Assembly (NCBI GenBank): GCA_907165065.1
Contig: OU015528.1
Span: 41,221,515 to 41,285,514, forward strand
Source: Caprimulgus europaeus
Taxonomy: Eukaryota > Chordata > Aves > Caprimulgiformes > Caprimulgidae
Length of the DNA: 64,000 nucleotides
Direction: 5' to 3'
The notes under the pieces were generated by a model that worked only from the letters and a program-made list of their open reading frames with translations, ran no database searches and was not told the DNA's origin. Shown piece after piece: positions 1-13,270 of the stretch (within the stretch, counting starts at the first letter, position 1; each line of letters opens with the position of its first letter). A program made the translations under genes and the position numbers.

Positions 1-3000
1 TACAGTTTGCTTTCTTCCTTTCTAGTGTATTTCAAGTGTTATTGGTATGGAAAGTCCCAAAACTTCAGACAGAAGTATGATTGTGAAGTTAAAAGGCAAC
101 ATGTAATGAGCTACCTAGCCTTTTGTCTGTCCTTGGGGGAGCTATTTGAAATCCAATGTAGGACACAAGTCAATTAATTTTTTAGACTTGACCTTGTACT
201 CAGTGGACATTTAATCCCATCACAAAACCACTGGATGTAGTTATAAGCACCAATTTTGAAACAGCCCTTTTGGGACAGTGTCTTTATCTTGGCAACTGGT
301 TTCTGCTGCAAAGGGACCAAAAGAGTTCAGGATAAAAACTCTTCTAAAATGCTATTCTTCTTTTACATCATGTACACTTGTATATTCATAGCTTGAGAGC
401 TGGATATTTTAGTCTCATTAATTTCTCAGCTATCTGAAGATATATACAGAAATCTGACTAGATATACAAACAGGAGAGCAGCTCTACAGCTTATTCTTGG
501 TTTAGATGATTACATTTTTATTTGCTTTGTTTGTGCTATGTTTTTTTTTCTTTTTTCCTTACTCTGTTATCTTCGCTGCTCTATCTGTCCTGCTACTCAG
601 GTTTAGCAGCAGTCACTGAATAGCCTTTCTATGTGAATAGTATTAGAAAGGAGTCTAGTATGAGACACCAAATGGAAGAAGGACCTGTAGTGAAGGATAG
701 TACCTGGCCATTAAATTTTCTATTTATGATCAAATATGATCAAATCCAGAATACTGAGACTGGCATTATTCTAAGGATGAATTTTTTTCTTTTTCTGAAC
801 TCGTGTTGTTCTTACTGAGAAAAAAAATGTAAACCATGTGCTTTGAGCTGAATTAACTGTAACTGAAATTCTTGGCAGCTATAAAGACAAACAGAGTCAT
901 AGCCAGCACTTCACACCAACAAAGCATTTCATATTGAATTTCCTTGTTTTCTTTTACATTTATTTCCTTTCCTTTATATTAAAAAAAAAAAAAAATTCTA
1001 TAGGGTTACACTTTGGGGCTGGGAAAGTGTCATTCTTTTTTTTTCCTCGACATATGGATCTGTATTAGAAGTTAAGTGTGATGTTAGCCCCTTTAATGGG
1101 ATCCCTAGAAGAGTGAACTCCCAAAGTTCAAAGCTCTTCAGAATTCTTCTGTTAACAAGACAGTGCACATAAGATCCTGGAGTAATAAACAAATGAATTT
1201 ATTTTTTTAAGTTTTCCATTGAAGCTACAGAACCTATTTTACTTTATTAAAAACGGAGGAAGCTCTCAATGTTAGGGGCTGTAGAGAAGTAACTTGGACC
1301 TATGGGAGGATCAGCAGGACTCTTCTGAATATTCTGGCAACTCAGGAGCATGTGGACCATGAGGAGTCATTTCAGTAATTCCTCACGGGGACTTGGGGCC
1401 CCACCAAACCTGCACTACAATTGTCTGAGTAAGTTTCACCAAGAATCCAAATAAGGAAGGTGAGGATATCTGCACATACCAGGAACTTCTGTGTGAAAGA
1501 AATGTTAAAAAGAATGTTAAAAAAAAAAAGTTAGATAAGTTAAAATAAATATTTGACTACTCAAAGCAGATGGGTACTTTCCATCAGATGCAAGAAATCA
1601 ATTCATGCATTTTAATGAATAATAAAAAAAGCCTTCAGTAGACAATACCGCTTCTGTATTAATAACATAGTTTATGCTTTAGCTTCAGACCTGTAAATAT
1701 TTTGCTTGACTGCTGATCCTATTGGTTTCCACTTTTCTCACCATCTATTTTTAACATCTACTTTTTTTAGTAAAAAAATTTACTAAGTGAATTTTCTTTG
1801 ATAATTTAAGATATCTAAAAGTTAACTATAAAATTAAGCTTACATGGTTGTTCAGGCTTTTCCTATAGTTGACAGAGATAAATAGACTCTTTCAAGTAGT
1901 GACTCAACCCTTTCACAATGAGACAGGTAGAATTGATTTAACCTGTTTTTTTCCTTTTCTCTCTCACTTCACTGCAGAGGGAGTATGATAACTAGTGTAG
2001 ACCACTTGTCCATCCTTTAGACAGTGAAACTGAGGTAAAGTGAATCTCAGTTCTGCTGCATGGCTTGAGTAGTTCCCCATACAGTACAGTCCTCAGCTGG
2101 TTGATGACTACAATAGTTATTGCAAGCTAAATAAAACCAATATATTTATCACTATTTTAACTGGAACAGAGTTAGATATGTCTGCATTTTGGCTGCTGCT
2201 CTGTATTTCACATCAGACCACATATTAATGGTGAGAAAACTAATAAAATAAGAACTCAGATTCCAATATGTTAAATTATGTTTAAAATTAGTCTTCCCCC
2301 TTCAAGAAATAAATGGTGATATCAATGATCCTAAACAGTTTCTTTTTTTACATAATTAGCCAATACCCACAATTTTTAATAGAATTATCTTTTATGGTAT
2401 ATTTTTATATTAAATATGGAAATGAAAAGGGATTACCTCATGAGCTAAATACACTTGCAATTAAACCTTACTAGGCCTTTCTAGGAGGCTCTAGTGCTCA
2501 TTCTTAAAATAAAAATGTGTATTGTGACAAAGAAATTTCAGAACAGAGCTGTGAAAAAATGCACTAGGTGACGAAAACACTTATCCACTAGGTAAATGAG
2601 CTGAAAAATGGGATCTCTGTTTTGGTAAAGAGAAGACAAAAATCTGTTATGATGTCGCTACCTGTATTTACTGTCTTTTTCTTCAAAGGGTCATTAAATA
2701 TTTCAGATAATGATAACCTATCTCATTTTAAGACAGTTAAGAATTGGGATGGTCTAACCAATGTCAAATTGGTAAAAAGAAATGAGGACAAACCGTAAAT
2801 CACATGCAAATGCAACAGCTGCACCTGTGGTATTCCCTCTGATGTCAGTAGGAGTAAGCTCAACAATGGTCAATGGCAGTCTTGCTGATCTAACATAGTG
2901 GTTGCTGGTTGTCTTTACAGCAACTTCCATTAGACTAAGTTCTTCTGCAACACTTTGCACAAGACACTAAAAAAGGAACATGAGTTATTACACCATATGA

Positions 3001-3716
3001 TATACCTAAAAAACCAGGCTAGGCTGAGTGCATGACAGAGGAAATAATAGCTTCTGGTTTTTCTGTTTAATAAGAGATATTACTTCTGCATACCTATAAA
3101 ACAGAAATTTCTTGGCTCCTTTGCTCATTTCTAGTCTCAGACCTTAAGAATATAAATCTAGTATCTTTAGTCTTTGAAATTAACAAAAAGTTTATATTTA
3201 CCTAAGACCTAACATAATATGCAACACAACACTAATTGTAGCTATTACTAAGGAATAAGTAAAGAACACCTGATTGCCCTTCTAGATACTCCATTAGCCT
3301 TCCCACAACTACTAGTATCCACAGAAACATTGCAGACTTCATTGAGTTCTTTTAAAGCACCAGCAAGTCATGGGCCAAAGACGGTTTTATTAAAAGATGT
3401 ACAGAAAAAATTAATAATACATTGAGAACAATAATAGGCTGCTATATTTCAAGGACCAGTTTAGGATTTTCTCTCAAACACCAGGAGAGCCACAACTGTG
3501 GTTATTTTATTTCTATGAAATTCCTTGGTAAACCCCACTATACATATTCTGTTATATAGCAACATGATTATTCTTTTTCTGTGGCTAAAGACAATTGTAA
3601 TTTTGGTCTGGACTGAACAAATTAAGAAAAAGCCGCAGCTGTGGCAATGAATTTCCAGATTATCTGTATGCATGAGGTTTACTGAAAAACCAGGACAATT
3701 ACCAGTACTAAAAGAT
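1..3716. other. Unannotated AT-rich non-coding stretch
   Basis: I see no gene here. The frames are short and lack codon-like character on either strand. Simple sequence includes a run of 15 A at 981-995 and A-rich repeats at about 1500-1530. An 8-bp inverted repeat, TTAGTAAA/TTTACTAA, flanks an AAAA loop at 1767-1786. Around 2011-2060 the phrase GAAACTGAGG resembles the tail shared by ancient L2 and MIR elements, too short to assign. The stretch near 2830-2880 (GATGTCAGTAGGAGTAAGCTC) recalls 'tcaatgggagt' motifs I associate with old amniote repeats; this is also unassigned. Confidence 0.6.
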
Positions 3717-4655
3717 CATAGAATCACAGAATCACATAATGGTTTGTATTGGAATGGGTCTTTAAAGATCATCTAGTTCCAACCTCCCCTGCCGTGGGCA
3801 GAGACATATTCCACTAGACCAGGTTGCTCAAAACCCCATCCAACCTGACCCTGAACACAGGACAGCCACAACTTCTCTGGGCAGCCAGTTCCAGTGTCTT
3901 ATCACCCTCATAGTATTTTTTTTTTCCTTATATCCAGTCTAAATCAACCCTCTTTCAGTTTGAAATCATTGCCCCTTGTTCTGTCATTACAGACCTTGCT
4001 AAAAAGTCTCTCTCCATCTTTCTTATGAGCCTCCTTTATATATTGAAAGAACTCAACAGAGTCTCCCTGGAGCCTTCTCTTCTTTAGGCTGAACAACCCC
4101 AACTCTCTCAACCTTTCTTCATAGGTGTTCCATTCCTCTGATCATTTTCCTGGCCCTTGTCTGGATCTACTTTAATAGGCCTGTGTCTTTCTTGTACTGG
4201 AGGCACCCGAGCTGGATGCAGTACCTGAGGTGGGGTTTGATGAGAATGCAATATATTAGGAAAAACGCCTCCCTTGACCTGCTGGCCATGTTTCTTTTTG
4301 AGCAGCTCAGGATGTGGTTGGCTTTCTAGGCTGCAAACACACATTGCTGTCTCATGTCCAATCTTTTAATCAACCAGTATTCCCAAGCCCTTCTCTCCAG
4401 GGCTGCTCTCAATCATTTAATCACTCAGTCTCTATTAATATTGGGCATTGCCCTGACTTAGGCACAGGACCTTGCATTTGGCCTTGTGGAACTTCATGAG
4501 GTTTGCATCGGTGCACTCCTCAGACCTGTTAGGGTCCCCCTGGATGTCATCCCTTCCTTTAAGCATATCAGCTGCTTCACTTGGCTTGTTATCATCTGCA
4601 AACTTGCTGAGGATGCATTCAATCCCACCATCTATGTCATCAATAAAGACCTATA
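3717..4655 (-). mobile_element. CR1 LINE fragment, 5'-truncated, minus strand
   Basis: This is a non-LTR retrotransposon of the CR1 family, the main LINE of birds. Read on the minus strand, the end at 3717-3741 carries GTGATTCTGTGATTCTATGA, the octamer repeats that end CR1 copies. Internally it encodes the end of the ORF2 reverse transcriptase. Near 4590-4650 the minus strand reads roughly DDIDGGIECILSKFADDNK, so the FADD catalytic box of the palm domain is still present. Everything 5' of this is missing, as is usual for CR1 after incomplete target-primed reverse transcription. The rest of the reading frame is broken by stops and frameshifts, so the copy is dead. The 5' boundary is approximate (about 4650-4660). 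I found no convincing target-site duplication. The open frames across it on both strands are incidental. Confidence 0.93.
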
Positions 4656-7600
4656 GTTTTTATTAATAAAGATCTATATTCTCTTTGTGAATGCAATTCT
4701 GGAGCCATCATTATGTACTAAGTTTCCTGTGGAAAATCATGTCAGCTTCCATAGTGTCAGTAGTCATAGTCTCATGATACTTATGACATGTATGGACCAA
4801 ATTTAGGCCCAGACAACATAGGGAGCTGGCTAGGACAGCAGACTGCAGGGACATAGCTCATTCCTTGTCTTACATCTAAGGTCACTGGTCAGTGGGGGAG
4901 AGCAGAAGGAATGGTGTGATGGTAGAGTGAACTGCAGGGAACATCTGTCAGTTTTGGCTACAACTATATTGATGAGTCTGAGAAGGCAGAAGCAGAGCAG
5001 AAATAGAAGGATAAGATAACAACCACTTCTAATGCCTACTTGTCCAGGAAAAACTCAGGTTCAAGTTCTTCATTTCAAAGTTCCCTACCACTCAGTTTTG
5101 CCGACTCTGTTGTCAAGTTTTGAGACAGCTCCAGCTTTAGGTAGTGGGTGCAAGCCTAGGGAAGGTAGTACTTTAAGGGGACTTTTATCAAGAGCAGGGA
5201 GCATGGTTGCCACCTACTGTTCATGGTAACTGAAGCATCCTAAAAAAGTCACTGCAGTCCTGTGAGTGGGCTGCAGAGTAGGTGATATCCCCCTCTCTGA
5301 AAGGATAAGGAAAAATGTGCCAACACATACTGTCTAGGCTAGCTTTCCAGATATTTGGAAAGCATCTGTGGAAAGTAGCAACTATAATCACAATGTCTGT
5401 ACATTGAAGGAGATGAATAAAGCAAGATTTTTAGTGTCTATTTTGGCAGCATTGTTGAAGCTGGAAGACTATTGTTAAAGCAGAAGAGAAATTTGAAAAA
5501 GACAGGTAACAGCCACAGTCTGAGGAAAATGTAATAAAAGATACTGGGGTATGTTTTCTCCACACATTTATATGTCAAAACTTTTATTACGCAGTTTAAT
5601 TATTCCTCAAGCAGTTTAGCTTAACTTGCCTCATTGTAGTCCTAGTTTCACTTTCTCTAGCCAGAAAGAAGCAACAAAGCATGAGAGTTGAACTCCTTTT
5701 CTTGGTTCCTCTCAAATGATCATATGCTTCTTACTGGTGAAACTACTTTTAAAACATGATCAGTCTTGCCATTTGTCAGTTGCTCTGAATAGGCATGCTT
5801 TAATCTGGAAAGGAGAGCGCAAGTCTAATACTCTGTAAGGTTAACTGATACAGGATAAATTCTATAATGATTGTAGACTCTACTGTCCCATCTACTCACT
5901 TCACTGACCTGCATTCCCCAGCCCCCAGCAAATGGCTCTGTGAATGTTTTGTCTTTCTGGCCACAATTACCTCCTGCAGCAGATGAGAATAACCCCGGGA
6001 CCTCCTTCTCCTTGTCTCTCCGCAAGAACATTTTATCAAGAAGTCCAACTCCTCCAGAAAAACAGTGAAAGGTGAATCTGTCCCACTCTTGCAGTCCTCC
6101 TCTCCCTCCTTCCCCTTTTCAAGAAGACATAAACCATCTATGAGGAAACTATGTCTTTGTGATTTAACTTACTTGTTAAAACTTTAATTGTTAAACATCA
6201 GAATCTGAAGTCTTAGGACTGGTTGCTCAATTTGAGATAACTCAAGAGTTTTGCATTTTAGAAAGTGCTGGATGTTCCATCTTAGGTTAAAACAACTCCT
6301 CAAAAGTAGCAGAAGTCACAAAGTGTTTCCACCCGGGTCGTTGTGAATGCTCTGGTGTGAGTGGGTTGGTGCACTACACAAACAGTCAGGGGTAGGTAAG
6401 CTTTAAATCAACTATGATAAAAGAAGGGAGGAATACCAAAAGGTTTTCAAATCCAGTTTTCATACTGGCATCCAACACATCCTTGTGGGTCTAATCATCC
6501 AACGGAATTCTGGGTCCTAGTCTAATGGGATTGTTGTAGTTTTCTATCAGTATTTCCACTATGATTCAGGTATTTGATTAACTTTTGCTGCAAAATTTAG
6601 AAAGAAAAAAATAAAAAAGACTAGAGCTCTGAAAGCTGTTACCATTTTTTTTGAGTGGAAATTAAATTTATTTTCCTCTTTCTATCTTAAATGAAGTTCA
6701 AGTTTTCATTTATAAAGAAAAGAACACAGATGCTTCAATCATGACTTGCAAATGACAACCAAGTAATATAGTTATAAACTCAAACTAAGAGAATTTTTTT
6801 TTAAAATAAACTATTATCAATTAGTTATTAATTAAGGAATCTTATTCATAATTTCATCAGTTTAGTTCATTTCCTTAGTACTTTGGATTCAATGTATATA
6901 TGAGTACCTCCTAAGACAAGTGTGTTGTACCTGCAGCTCTCAAACTGCAATATCTGCAGTACCAGTATTCTGCAAAGTGAAGACAATTACTCAGTTGTAC
7001 CATTTGTTTTAGTATACTTAATTTTAGTCATTTAAGATACATTTAAAGTGAAACAAGTCTGGTCTCCTTACTCCGTAAATAGTCCAGTATAAAATAAGAT
7101 TAATCTCCTTGCCCTAGTGTTCAATATGCTACTGACCTTGGCTTCCTCTGACGAGCTGAAAACATGCAAAAAAAACCCCAGTAAGTACTCAGAACTCTGC
7201 AAGATGAGGATCTTTACTTTTTGCAAATCTTACACAATTTAGAACAGTTGTTCCCTATTTACAGTCAGTGATCTGCAAAGAACACACCAGACATATGGTG
7301 TGACTTCCTTTCATTCTAACCATTAAATTACATTAAATGACAGTTAGGAATAGAGATAGTACTTTTCCACTATTATTTTTTCCATATAAACACATGCTGT
7401 CATTGCGATAGGTTGTTGTTTAACTGGAGAAGGATATGATCTGCAAGTCACATTCCCTTTTAAGTATGACCCATTATGCAGAAGTGTTGTCAAATTCTGA
7501 TACAGATTACGTAGTGTAGCATGGTAGAAAAGCTATAGAGGTATTTTATCAGTGAGATCAGCCGAGCACTGTTTGTGTATTGTAGCTCCCACTGATTTAA

Positions 7601-10600
7601 TGTAGACTTTGACATTTGCAAAGAGTGCAGATTGGAGAGCTGGCATGCAGGAGAATGTCTTCAAGTATCCTCAATATGGAAGCAGTGGATCACAGTAACA
7701 TTGCTTGATCCCTCTGCATTTTGTTTTGTAGATCTCTCAAGAGAAAGACTCATTTCTTTCTTCATCCTTCTACCTTTTCTAAGCTCAAAAATATTTGTTT
7801 GAGTTTGAAAGGAGAAGCACAGGTGTTGTCTGTATTAGAACAATAAAACATTTTGTAAAGTAGTATTAAAAATGACACCACTTTCTCTGGAACCATTTAA
7901 TGGACCTAACTTCATTATTAAAAAAGAGTGGCTTTCTGAGAAAACAACCCATCCCCTTTAATAAGTGGATTATTAAACTGAAGATTAGTATTACTCATTG
8001 TTTATTAGTTCTGCACACTGTGCACAACACACTTGAGTGTGACTGTGGCACTGAGAGGTATTCTGTCAGCAAGTTTTGTATAGTTCATATGTTACTTCTA
8101 CTATTTGATTGAGCACCACAGTTTTTATTATAATACACTTGTTATTGAGAATATGTAGTTGGAAGCTTTCTTGACATTTAATTTATGTTACAATCACCTT
8201 GAGATTTAGAGTGTTACCTAGAACAAGAACTGCTTACTTCGGGTTAGGAACATGGTACTAGATTTTGTCTTCTTTGTCAGAGTCTGCTTAAGTAGCAGCA
8301 TGTGACTGGAAAGTATTGAAACTGGCTGTCCAAAGAAAGATTTCATGGTAATCCATGAGTGATCAGTACTAGAAGTGCTGACTGACTTAGTTTATCCTTG
8401 CTTTAAGATGATCATACTGGCGCCTATTATGTATACGCTGGTTTAAAACTATACAGAGAGAACAAAACATGGCATAAGTAAGTTAACAATGTCTTGAAAA
8501 TAAAGAAAACAATTATTGAGAAAGTTATTTACTAGCACCATCTTTGCTCAACATTTCTCCAAGCTTCAATTTTCATAGAAAGCATCCTTATTTAAGGCAC
8601 TATGGTGACACATATTCAATATATTACAAAAGTCTGAATTTGTAGGTGTATAGACAGATATTAATGGAAAAAAATAAAGCTATGCTGCCTAATAAGCAAT
8701 TTCCTGAGTGTGAAAGTGGTGCAGTGATACAGTTTTCAGAAGGTTAGAAATATCTATTTGTATATTAGTGACAGAATTGTTAAATTCAACCACTTCCTGG
8801 GCAAGCTTTAGGAAACATTTCAACTGGTTAATTTTGTTGGCTAGATGCTATGATAATGAGTGTTCTATTTAACACTTGCTCATAAATTAATTTGATCAGG
8901 GGATTGATTTCCTCATGCAAATGCATGGATGCCACAGGCCTACTTTTATGTGCCAAAAACCTATTTTTATGCTAATCTATTATTCAGTTGATACATTACC
9001 TTCTAAACTCTTCAATGGCTGCAGCTGCCCAACACGTGTAGTTCATGTACCTCCCTTTTTAGCTGTGGCCCTAAACAGCTCCTCCCTGTCTACTTGTCTG
9101 AACTCACCTTCTATTACTTTTTCCCACAGCTTTACCTTTGTGGTCAGTTTCTTTTCCTCTATGAGATGAACTGACTCAGCTTATACCTCACCCAGGCCTT
9201 ATCACTGCATCTTTTCCTTCTGCTTAGACACTAACTCAAAACATTAGCCTCCATTTAGCAGACAGGAACTGGATTAAATAGACCAACTTGGAGTATTTCT
9301 ATCCTGTATGATTGCAGTGTTGGTTTTGGCCTGAGTTGAGTTCCCCAGCATAGTCAGCCTGAAGGCAGCCTCACATCAGTGTTGCTGTAATGTCTATATA
9401 GAGAAGTCATACCCGTGTTGATAAATGCCTCACTCTGATTTATATGTTATTTCATTCTTCTAATTTTTTTCTTTTTTTTTTTCCTTCTTCTTTCAAGAGC
9501 TTGTGTCATTGTAACACAAATGTCAATTAAGATTATTTTTACCATGCATTTTGTTTGTAAGCTAAAGAACTGAGCTTTAGGAGTCTCACTTTTCAAACGC
9601 CTCCTTCATAGTACTTTTCTACACTCACAGATAAATGTTGCATTGTTTTATAACTATTACTCCAAGTACAACTTTTTCTGGGAAGTGATCCAAATAAATT
9701 TTCTTTAGGTGGTCATAGGTGTTTTAGTGGGTCTAAGCATTAATATGTGCTTAAGAGCACCTTAAAAATACAAGCTAATTTTAAGTGGACAGTAAGCATG
9801 CTGAACAACTTTGAAAGTGCATGATGCATTCTCCAATCATTAATCAGCTTATCCTTCTGTAGCCTTTAGGAGAAGAGTAATAATCAGAATAATCCGCTAT
9901 GTCAAACTATTACATTCTCTTTCCTTAAAAAGGTTTTCTTGATCTCTCATGTGAGATTCTGACTTTATTTCGACTAATATCTATCTGAAGAACTTCACTT
10001 GAGTCAGGAAATTTACTTTGCACTTACACCATTTGAAATTACAAAAATGTTTGCAAATGGATTGGAGACATCATATTTTTTTCCTGGTTTTGGGATAGAT
10101 GTAAGATTTTAGATTTGCTTTGTTGGTGGATCCTTTGAATGGAACTGGAAGTGTACTGCAACTACTTTCCTTGAAATTTTGCCCTTCTTTGGATTTATTC
10201 AAACTCAAAATAATCCAATTTTCAAAACCCTTTTTTGGAGAGCATGTTTGAAGCAGAGAATTTTTCTCTCTAAACTTTGTGGAAGCATTTTGAAATATTT
10301 TTTTTTTTGTTGTATGTATTTGAGATGGACTGCAAATTACACTATTTAGTAATATGGTTAAATGACCTTGATTTTTTTCAAGTATTTTCCACACACAGTT
10401 TCCGTAAGACTAACATTAAGCAGAGCTGATTTTTTTAATGTGAAAAATTGGAACACATTATTTTTCTATTGGTGTCAGTTGGACACTTTATATTACAGAA
10501 TATAGGAATACTCACAGATACTGGTGACAGTACAGAGCACTTTAACATCACTGCCTGTTGCATCCCGTTCAATTTATTTCAGCAGAAACACAAGGCTGAG

Positions 10601-12123
10601 TAGGGAGAATGGTGGAGACCACCTTTTTCTGAATGTTATTCCTTGCAATCTTGGTGACTGGCTTTCTGTACTCCCTATGGTAGTAACTGGCATTTTGGAA
10701 GCTGTTTATTCACAGGTAAAACCAGAAAAGGGAGGGGCAGGGAAGAAGGAAAAAAAGGTACTTGGAGAAACAAAACACTGGGCACCATTCCCTGGAATAG
10801 TCTCACAATGAAACAGTCTGTGACACAGAGCAGCATTTTGTCTTGAATGTGTTTTAAGAGTGGAAAAGATAAGCTGCTTAAGAGACCACTGCTGAGTTTA
10901 GTATTCTCAAATTAAAAATCTGCATCTGCCAATGAAGATGTATGAGTGCTCTGAAAAGAGATAACCACAGGCAAACCTACATGGCCACTTGCAGATAGCC
11001 CTCCATACCGCACGTGCATTCCCCTGGCCAGAAGCAAGCCAGCTGTGGTAGGGAAGCCATGCAGCCTTCTTGTAGGAGGTGTATTAAATCAAATGCAGTA
11101 CTTTGCTAACATGGCTGTACAGCTTCTGAACCAGAGGGCTTTTTATTGTGTTAGGTTTAGGGTTTTTTACACTTGATTTGCTGGATGCGTAGGCAGATAA
11201 GCTTGACTCTGTCTGGACATGTCCCTGTAGCATGACTGAAATGAGGCAGAAGTCCTGTGGGAAAAAAGGATGTGATCATTTAACTTAAGCCTGTATTATA
11301 ATCACATGCATAAAAGGCTGCATTAATGTTGCACAGGCAACTTTAATATTGCCATTCTCCAACTTTTTTGAAAGAATGATGTTGCAATTTTAATGAACTT
11401 CTTTTAATAGCTTGTATGTGTGTATAATCTCACACACCTATATAACTGAATGTTCTTTTTAGTTCTTTCATTGTCTAATGCTTTAAAAATTCCTATTAAA
11501 TTTTTGGCTTTGCTATGCATTTGAAGCAATGGTCTGAAGAATACCATTAATTACATGTTATATTAAAAAAAAACCCAACAAACTTAACTTCCATCTATCA
11601 ACTTTAAATGAGATGTAAGACAATATCAGTGATTGTCCTTTGATTCTTGATTTTGAAGAAAGGATGAAAAAGGGAGATCTGCTTTCACAACTGGCTGATA
11701 GTCTTTAATTTGTAGAATTGTAACATTCACATTTCTTTCTAATAAAATATCATATTTTTTTCCTCCTGCTCACAGTAATTGTCATTACCTAGTCCAAACT
11801 CTGCTGTGTCAGTTCCTATTCCAAGGTAATAGCATGGCTGAAATTGAACTTACTACTCTGAATGGTGTCATACTATTGTTCTATATTAGGCATCAATAAT
11901 ATTTGCATTATTTTCTACTCATTTTAATGCAGCCAGGTTGTTTACTTTTAGAACACATAATTTAAGCAGCTGCAAGCAGAATTTTTTCTTGAGGTTTCAA
12001 AACATTTTTATAAGCAGTTATGATTTTTAGAGTCCCATTAATGTCTATCAGTACTTCAGATCATTCTCTTTGTTGTACTTTCTTTTGAACAGGCAACATG
12101 GAATTTCAAATCCCCTTTAATTT
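4656..12123. other. Unannotated non-coding stretch
   Basis: I recognise no gene. Low-complexity patches include A-rich DNA at 6600-6620, an AT-rich block at 6790-6840, and a T-rich tract at about 9463-9490. On the minus strand the frame from about 6155 down to 5893 is open for some 87 codons and contains splice-like sites. It has no recognisable domain, and its length is ordinary for a window this size. At 11408-11450 short GTGTGT and CACACA runs form an imperfect inverted repeat. An exact ATGCAAAT octamer occurs near 8914. I attach no function to any of these. Confidence 0.55.
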
Positions 12124-12128
12124 CAAAT
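12124..12128. repeat. Target-site duplication, left copy (CAAAT)
   Basis: The five bases CAAAT directly abut the LTR end at 12129 and are repeated exactly at 13266-13270. This fixes both LTR boundaries. Confidence 0.88.
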
Positions 12129-13265
12129 TGTGGTGGGTTGACCCTGGCTAGAGACCAGATGCCCACCAAAGCCCACTCTATAACTCCCCCTCCTCAAATG
12201 GGCAGGGGGAGAAAATTATAACGAAAAGCTCGTGGGTGGAGATAAGGACGGAGAGAGATCACTCAGCAATTACTGGCACGGGCAAAACAGACTCGACTTG
12301 GGGGAAAAAAAACAAATTTACTTTATTACAAATCAAAATCAGAGGAGAATGAGAAGTAAAACCAAATCTTAAAACACCTCCCCCATCCCTCCCTTCTTCC
12401 CGGGCTTAATCTCTTTCCCGATTTTCCACCTCCTCCCCCCAGCAGCACAGGGGGACAGGGAATGGGGTTGGGGTCGGTTCATCACACGGTGTTTCTGCCG
12501 CTGCTTCCTCCTCAGGGGGAGGTCTCCTTCCCCCGCACCAGCATGGGGTCCCTCTCACGGGAGACAGTCCTCCACCAACTGCTCCAACATGAGTTCTTCC
12601 CATGACTGACAGCTGCTCCAGTCTGGGTCCATTCCATGGTGTGCAGTCCTTCAGGAAGGGACTGCTCCAGCGCAGGTCCCCCACGGGGTCACAAGTCCTG
12701 CCAGCAAACCTGCTCTGGCGTGGGCTCCTCTCTCCACGGGCTACAGGTCCTGACAGGAACCTGCTCCAGCGCGGGCTTCCTGCGGGGTCACAGCCTCCTT
12801 CGGCATCCACCTGCTCCGGCGTGGGGTCCTCCACGGGCTACAGGTGGTCATCTGCACCACCATGGACCTCCATGGGCTGCAGGGGGACAGCCCGCTTCAC
12901 CCTGGTCTTTCACCACAGGTTGCGGGGAATCGCTGCTCCGGCGCCTGGAGCCCATTCCCTCCCCCTCCTTCTTCACTGACCTTGGTGTCTGCGGAGTTGT
13001 TTCTCTTACATCTTCTCACTCCTCTCTCCAGCTGCAAAGTGTGCAGCTTTTTTTTTCTCCCTTCCTTTTTTTTTCTTAATTATGTTATCACAGAGGCGTT
13101 ACTGATTGGCTCGGCCTTGGCCAGCGCAGGTCCGTTCCTGTAGCCGCTGGCATTGGCTGTGTCGGGTCGGACATGGGGGAAGCTTCTGGCAGCTTCTCTC
13201 ACAGAAGCCACCCCATGTCCCCTCCCCCACTGCTACCAAAAACCTTGCCATGCAAACCCAATACA
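12129..13265 (-). mobile_element. Solo LTR of an avian endogenous retrovirus, family 1, minus strand
   Basis: A full-length solo long terminal repeat of 1137 bp. On the minus strand it begins TGTATTGGGTTTG and ends CCACCACA, the TG...CA ends of an LTR. A perfect 5-bp target-site duplication, CAAAT, flanks it at 12124-12128 and 13266-13270; five bases fits ERVL-type integration but is not diagnostic. An AATAAA polyadenylation signal lies at 12322-12327 on the minus strand. The middle (about 12560-12960) is GC- and CpG-rich and built of imperfect modules of about 40-60 bp, each carrying CTGGAGCAG-like cores. No internal viral genes are present, so the provirus was probably lost by LTR-LTR recombination. 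The open frames of 99-147 codons on both strands come from its stop-poor composition. Family name not assigned. Confidence 0.92.
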
Positions 13266-13270
13266 CAAAT
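13266..13270. repeat. Target-site duplication, right copy (CAAAT)
   Basis: Exact match to 12124-12128, directly abutting the other LTR end at 13265. Confidence 0.88.

Noticed and set aside
4640-4680. AATAAAGACCTATAG and AATAAAGATCTATAT as a target-site duplication of the minus-strand CR1
   Set aside because: Both copies lie at the same (5') end of the element, so they are a local similarity and not flanking duplications.
5893-6155. Minus-strand frame open for about 87 codons with splice-like sites
   Set aside because: Two other frames look equally plausible over the same bases and there is no recognisable domain.
8914-8921. Exact ATGCAAAT octamer, with another near 2803
   Set aside because: An 8-mer is expected by chance in this much AT-rich DNA, and no promoter context is present.
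12406-13143. Overlapping open frames of 99-147 codons on both strands
   Set aside because: They lie inside the GC-rich, stop-poor solo LTR, overlap in several frames at once and have no domain.
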